A DNA stretch of 64,000 nt, from contig CAJNBP010000008.1 in assembly GCA_905221035.1 (NCBI GenBank), forward strand, positions 1 through 64,000, written 5' to 3'. Numbering within the stretch: position 1 is the first letter of the stretch; every line of letters begins with the position of its first letter. The position numbers were made by a program, and so were the translations under genes. The notes beneath the pieces are model-generated. The model saw nothing but the letters and a program-made list of their open reading frames with translations, was not told where the DNA came from and made no database searches. This document shows, piece after piece, positions 63,620 through 64,000 of this stretch. The stretch comes from a bacterium. Lineage in GTDB: Bacteria; Bacillota; Bacilli; Lactobacillales; Streptococcaceae.

Positions 63620-64000
63620 TACCCATAAATGCTTTCAAGCGACTAACTGCTTCTTTAAGCGTGTCTAGGTCTGTCGCATAGCTGAGGCGTACATTTTCTG
63701 GCGCTCCAAAACCTGCTCCCGTTACCAAGGCCACTTCGGCTTCTTCTAAGATAGCGGTTGTAAAGTCTGTCACATCGGTATAGCCTTTCATCTCCATTGC
63801 CTTTTTGACATTTGGGAAGAGATAGAAAGCTCCTTGCGGTTTGACCACTTCAAATCCTGGTATTTCCGCAAGAAGGGGATAGATAGTATTGAGACGTTCT
63901 TCAAAAGCCTGACGCATGTTTTCTACAGTATCTTGCTCTCCTGATAGGGCCTCAACTGCTGCATACTGGGCTACAGCTGACGGATTAGAGGTTGTTTGAC
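63606..64000 (-). CDS. Class I aminotransferase (AspC/AspB-like), 3' part; N-terminus off the right edge
   Basis: The frame stays open to the edge; about 131 C-terminal residues are visible. QTTSNPSAVAQYAAVEALSG is the class I aminotransferase segment after the PLP lysine; GAFYLFPNVKKAMEMKG and APENVRLSYATDLDTLKEAV are the C-terminal motifs, with the substrate-carboxylate Arg in NVRLSYA. Likely an aspartate aminotransferase making aspartate, precursor of the asparagine that the neighbouring AsnS charges. Confidence 0.9.
   Translation of the reverse strand, partial: QTTSNPSAVAQYAAVEALSGEQDTVENMRQAFEERLNTIYPLLAEIPGFEVVKPQGAFYLFPNVKKAMEMKGYTDVTDFTTAILEEAEVALVTGAGFGAPENVRLSYATDLDTLKEAVSRLKAFMGSEND

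Overview
The window is a chromosomal segment of a Mitis-group Streptococcus (S. mitis/S. oralis-like, close to S. pneumoniae). Evidence: low-GC Gram-positive gene style; two BOX-type intergenic repeats; the AliB lipoprotein; a MurE with the L-lysine-type signature; and a core gene order that, from memory, matches the pneumococcal order greA-mltG-GNAT-GNAT-murC-(hypothetical)-SNF2-patB-metB-aliB-murJ/murE-ppaC-GIY-YIG-methyltransferase-S1 protein-HAD/cyclophilin-rpsR-ssb-rpsF-asnS-aminotransferase. Almost everything is on the minus strand; murE is the only confident plus-strand gene.

Region by region. 1-11936: a giant surface adhesin (at least 3,978 residues, C-terminus beyond the left edge) with a SIRK signal peptide, a globular head, Ig-like modules and an array of DUF1542-type helical repeats. 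11937-13070: a long non-coding stretch with the adhesin promoter (an 8-G run inside its spacer) and a degenerate tandem repeat of about 103 bp. 13071-15104: an Rpn-type nuclease gene with a duplicated, orphaned 3' end, and a GNAT acetyltransferase. 15105-18586: terminator-like repeats, the NAD salvage pair pncB-nadE, and a small regulator/membrane protein pair. 18587-20791: a HAD-hydrolase remnant, another GNAT, and an amino acid permease. 20865-29155: a cell-wall/transcription cluster (greA, mltG, two GNATs, murC, hypothetical, SNF2 helicase). 29248-31516: sulfur amino acid genes patB-metB. 31615-34558: a BOX element, a hypothetical gene and aliB. 34765-37938: divergent murJ-like flippase and murE. 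37985-43956: CsbD-like protein, DUF1803, YiiX-like hydrolase, ppaC, GIY-YIG, TrmN6-like methyltransferase, CvfD-like S1 protein, HAD-cyclophilin fusion, GNAT. 44035-45354: a tandem terminator array and the rpsF-ssb-rpsR operon. 45415-61425: two more giant LPNTG adhesins (2,924 and 2,251 residues), sitting between rpsF and asnS. 61885-64000: asnS, a VOC protein and the 3' part of an aminotransferase open at the right edge.

How it fits together. The core genes supply peptidoglycan precursors and processing (murC, murE, the flippase, mltG), NAD salvage, sulfur amino acids, peptide uptake and ribosome function. The accessory layer is dominated by three very large sortase-anchored proteins that share an N-terminal export/helical module; two share a nearly identical C-terminal anchor. 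Two of the three have a poly-G run upstream of the start, one between the promoter elements and one in the leader, which points to phase-variable surface display. I found no tRNA, rRNA, CRISPR array, prophage or intact IS transposase.
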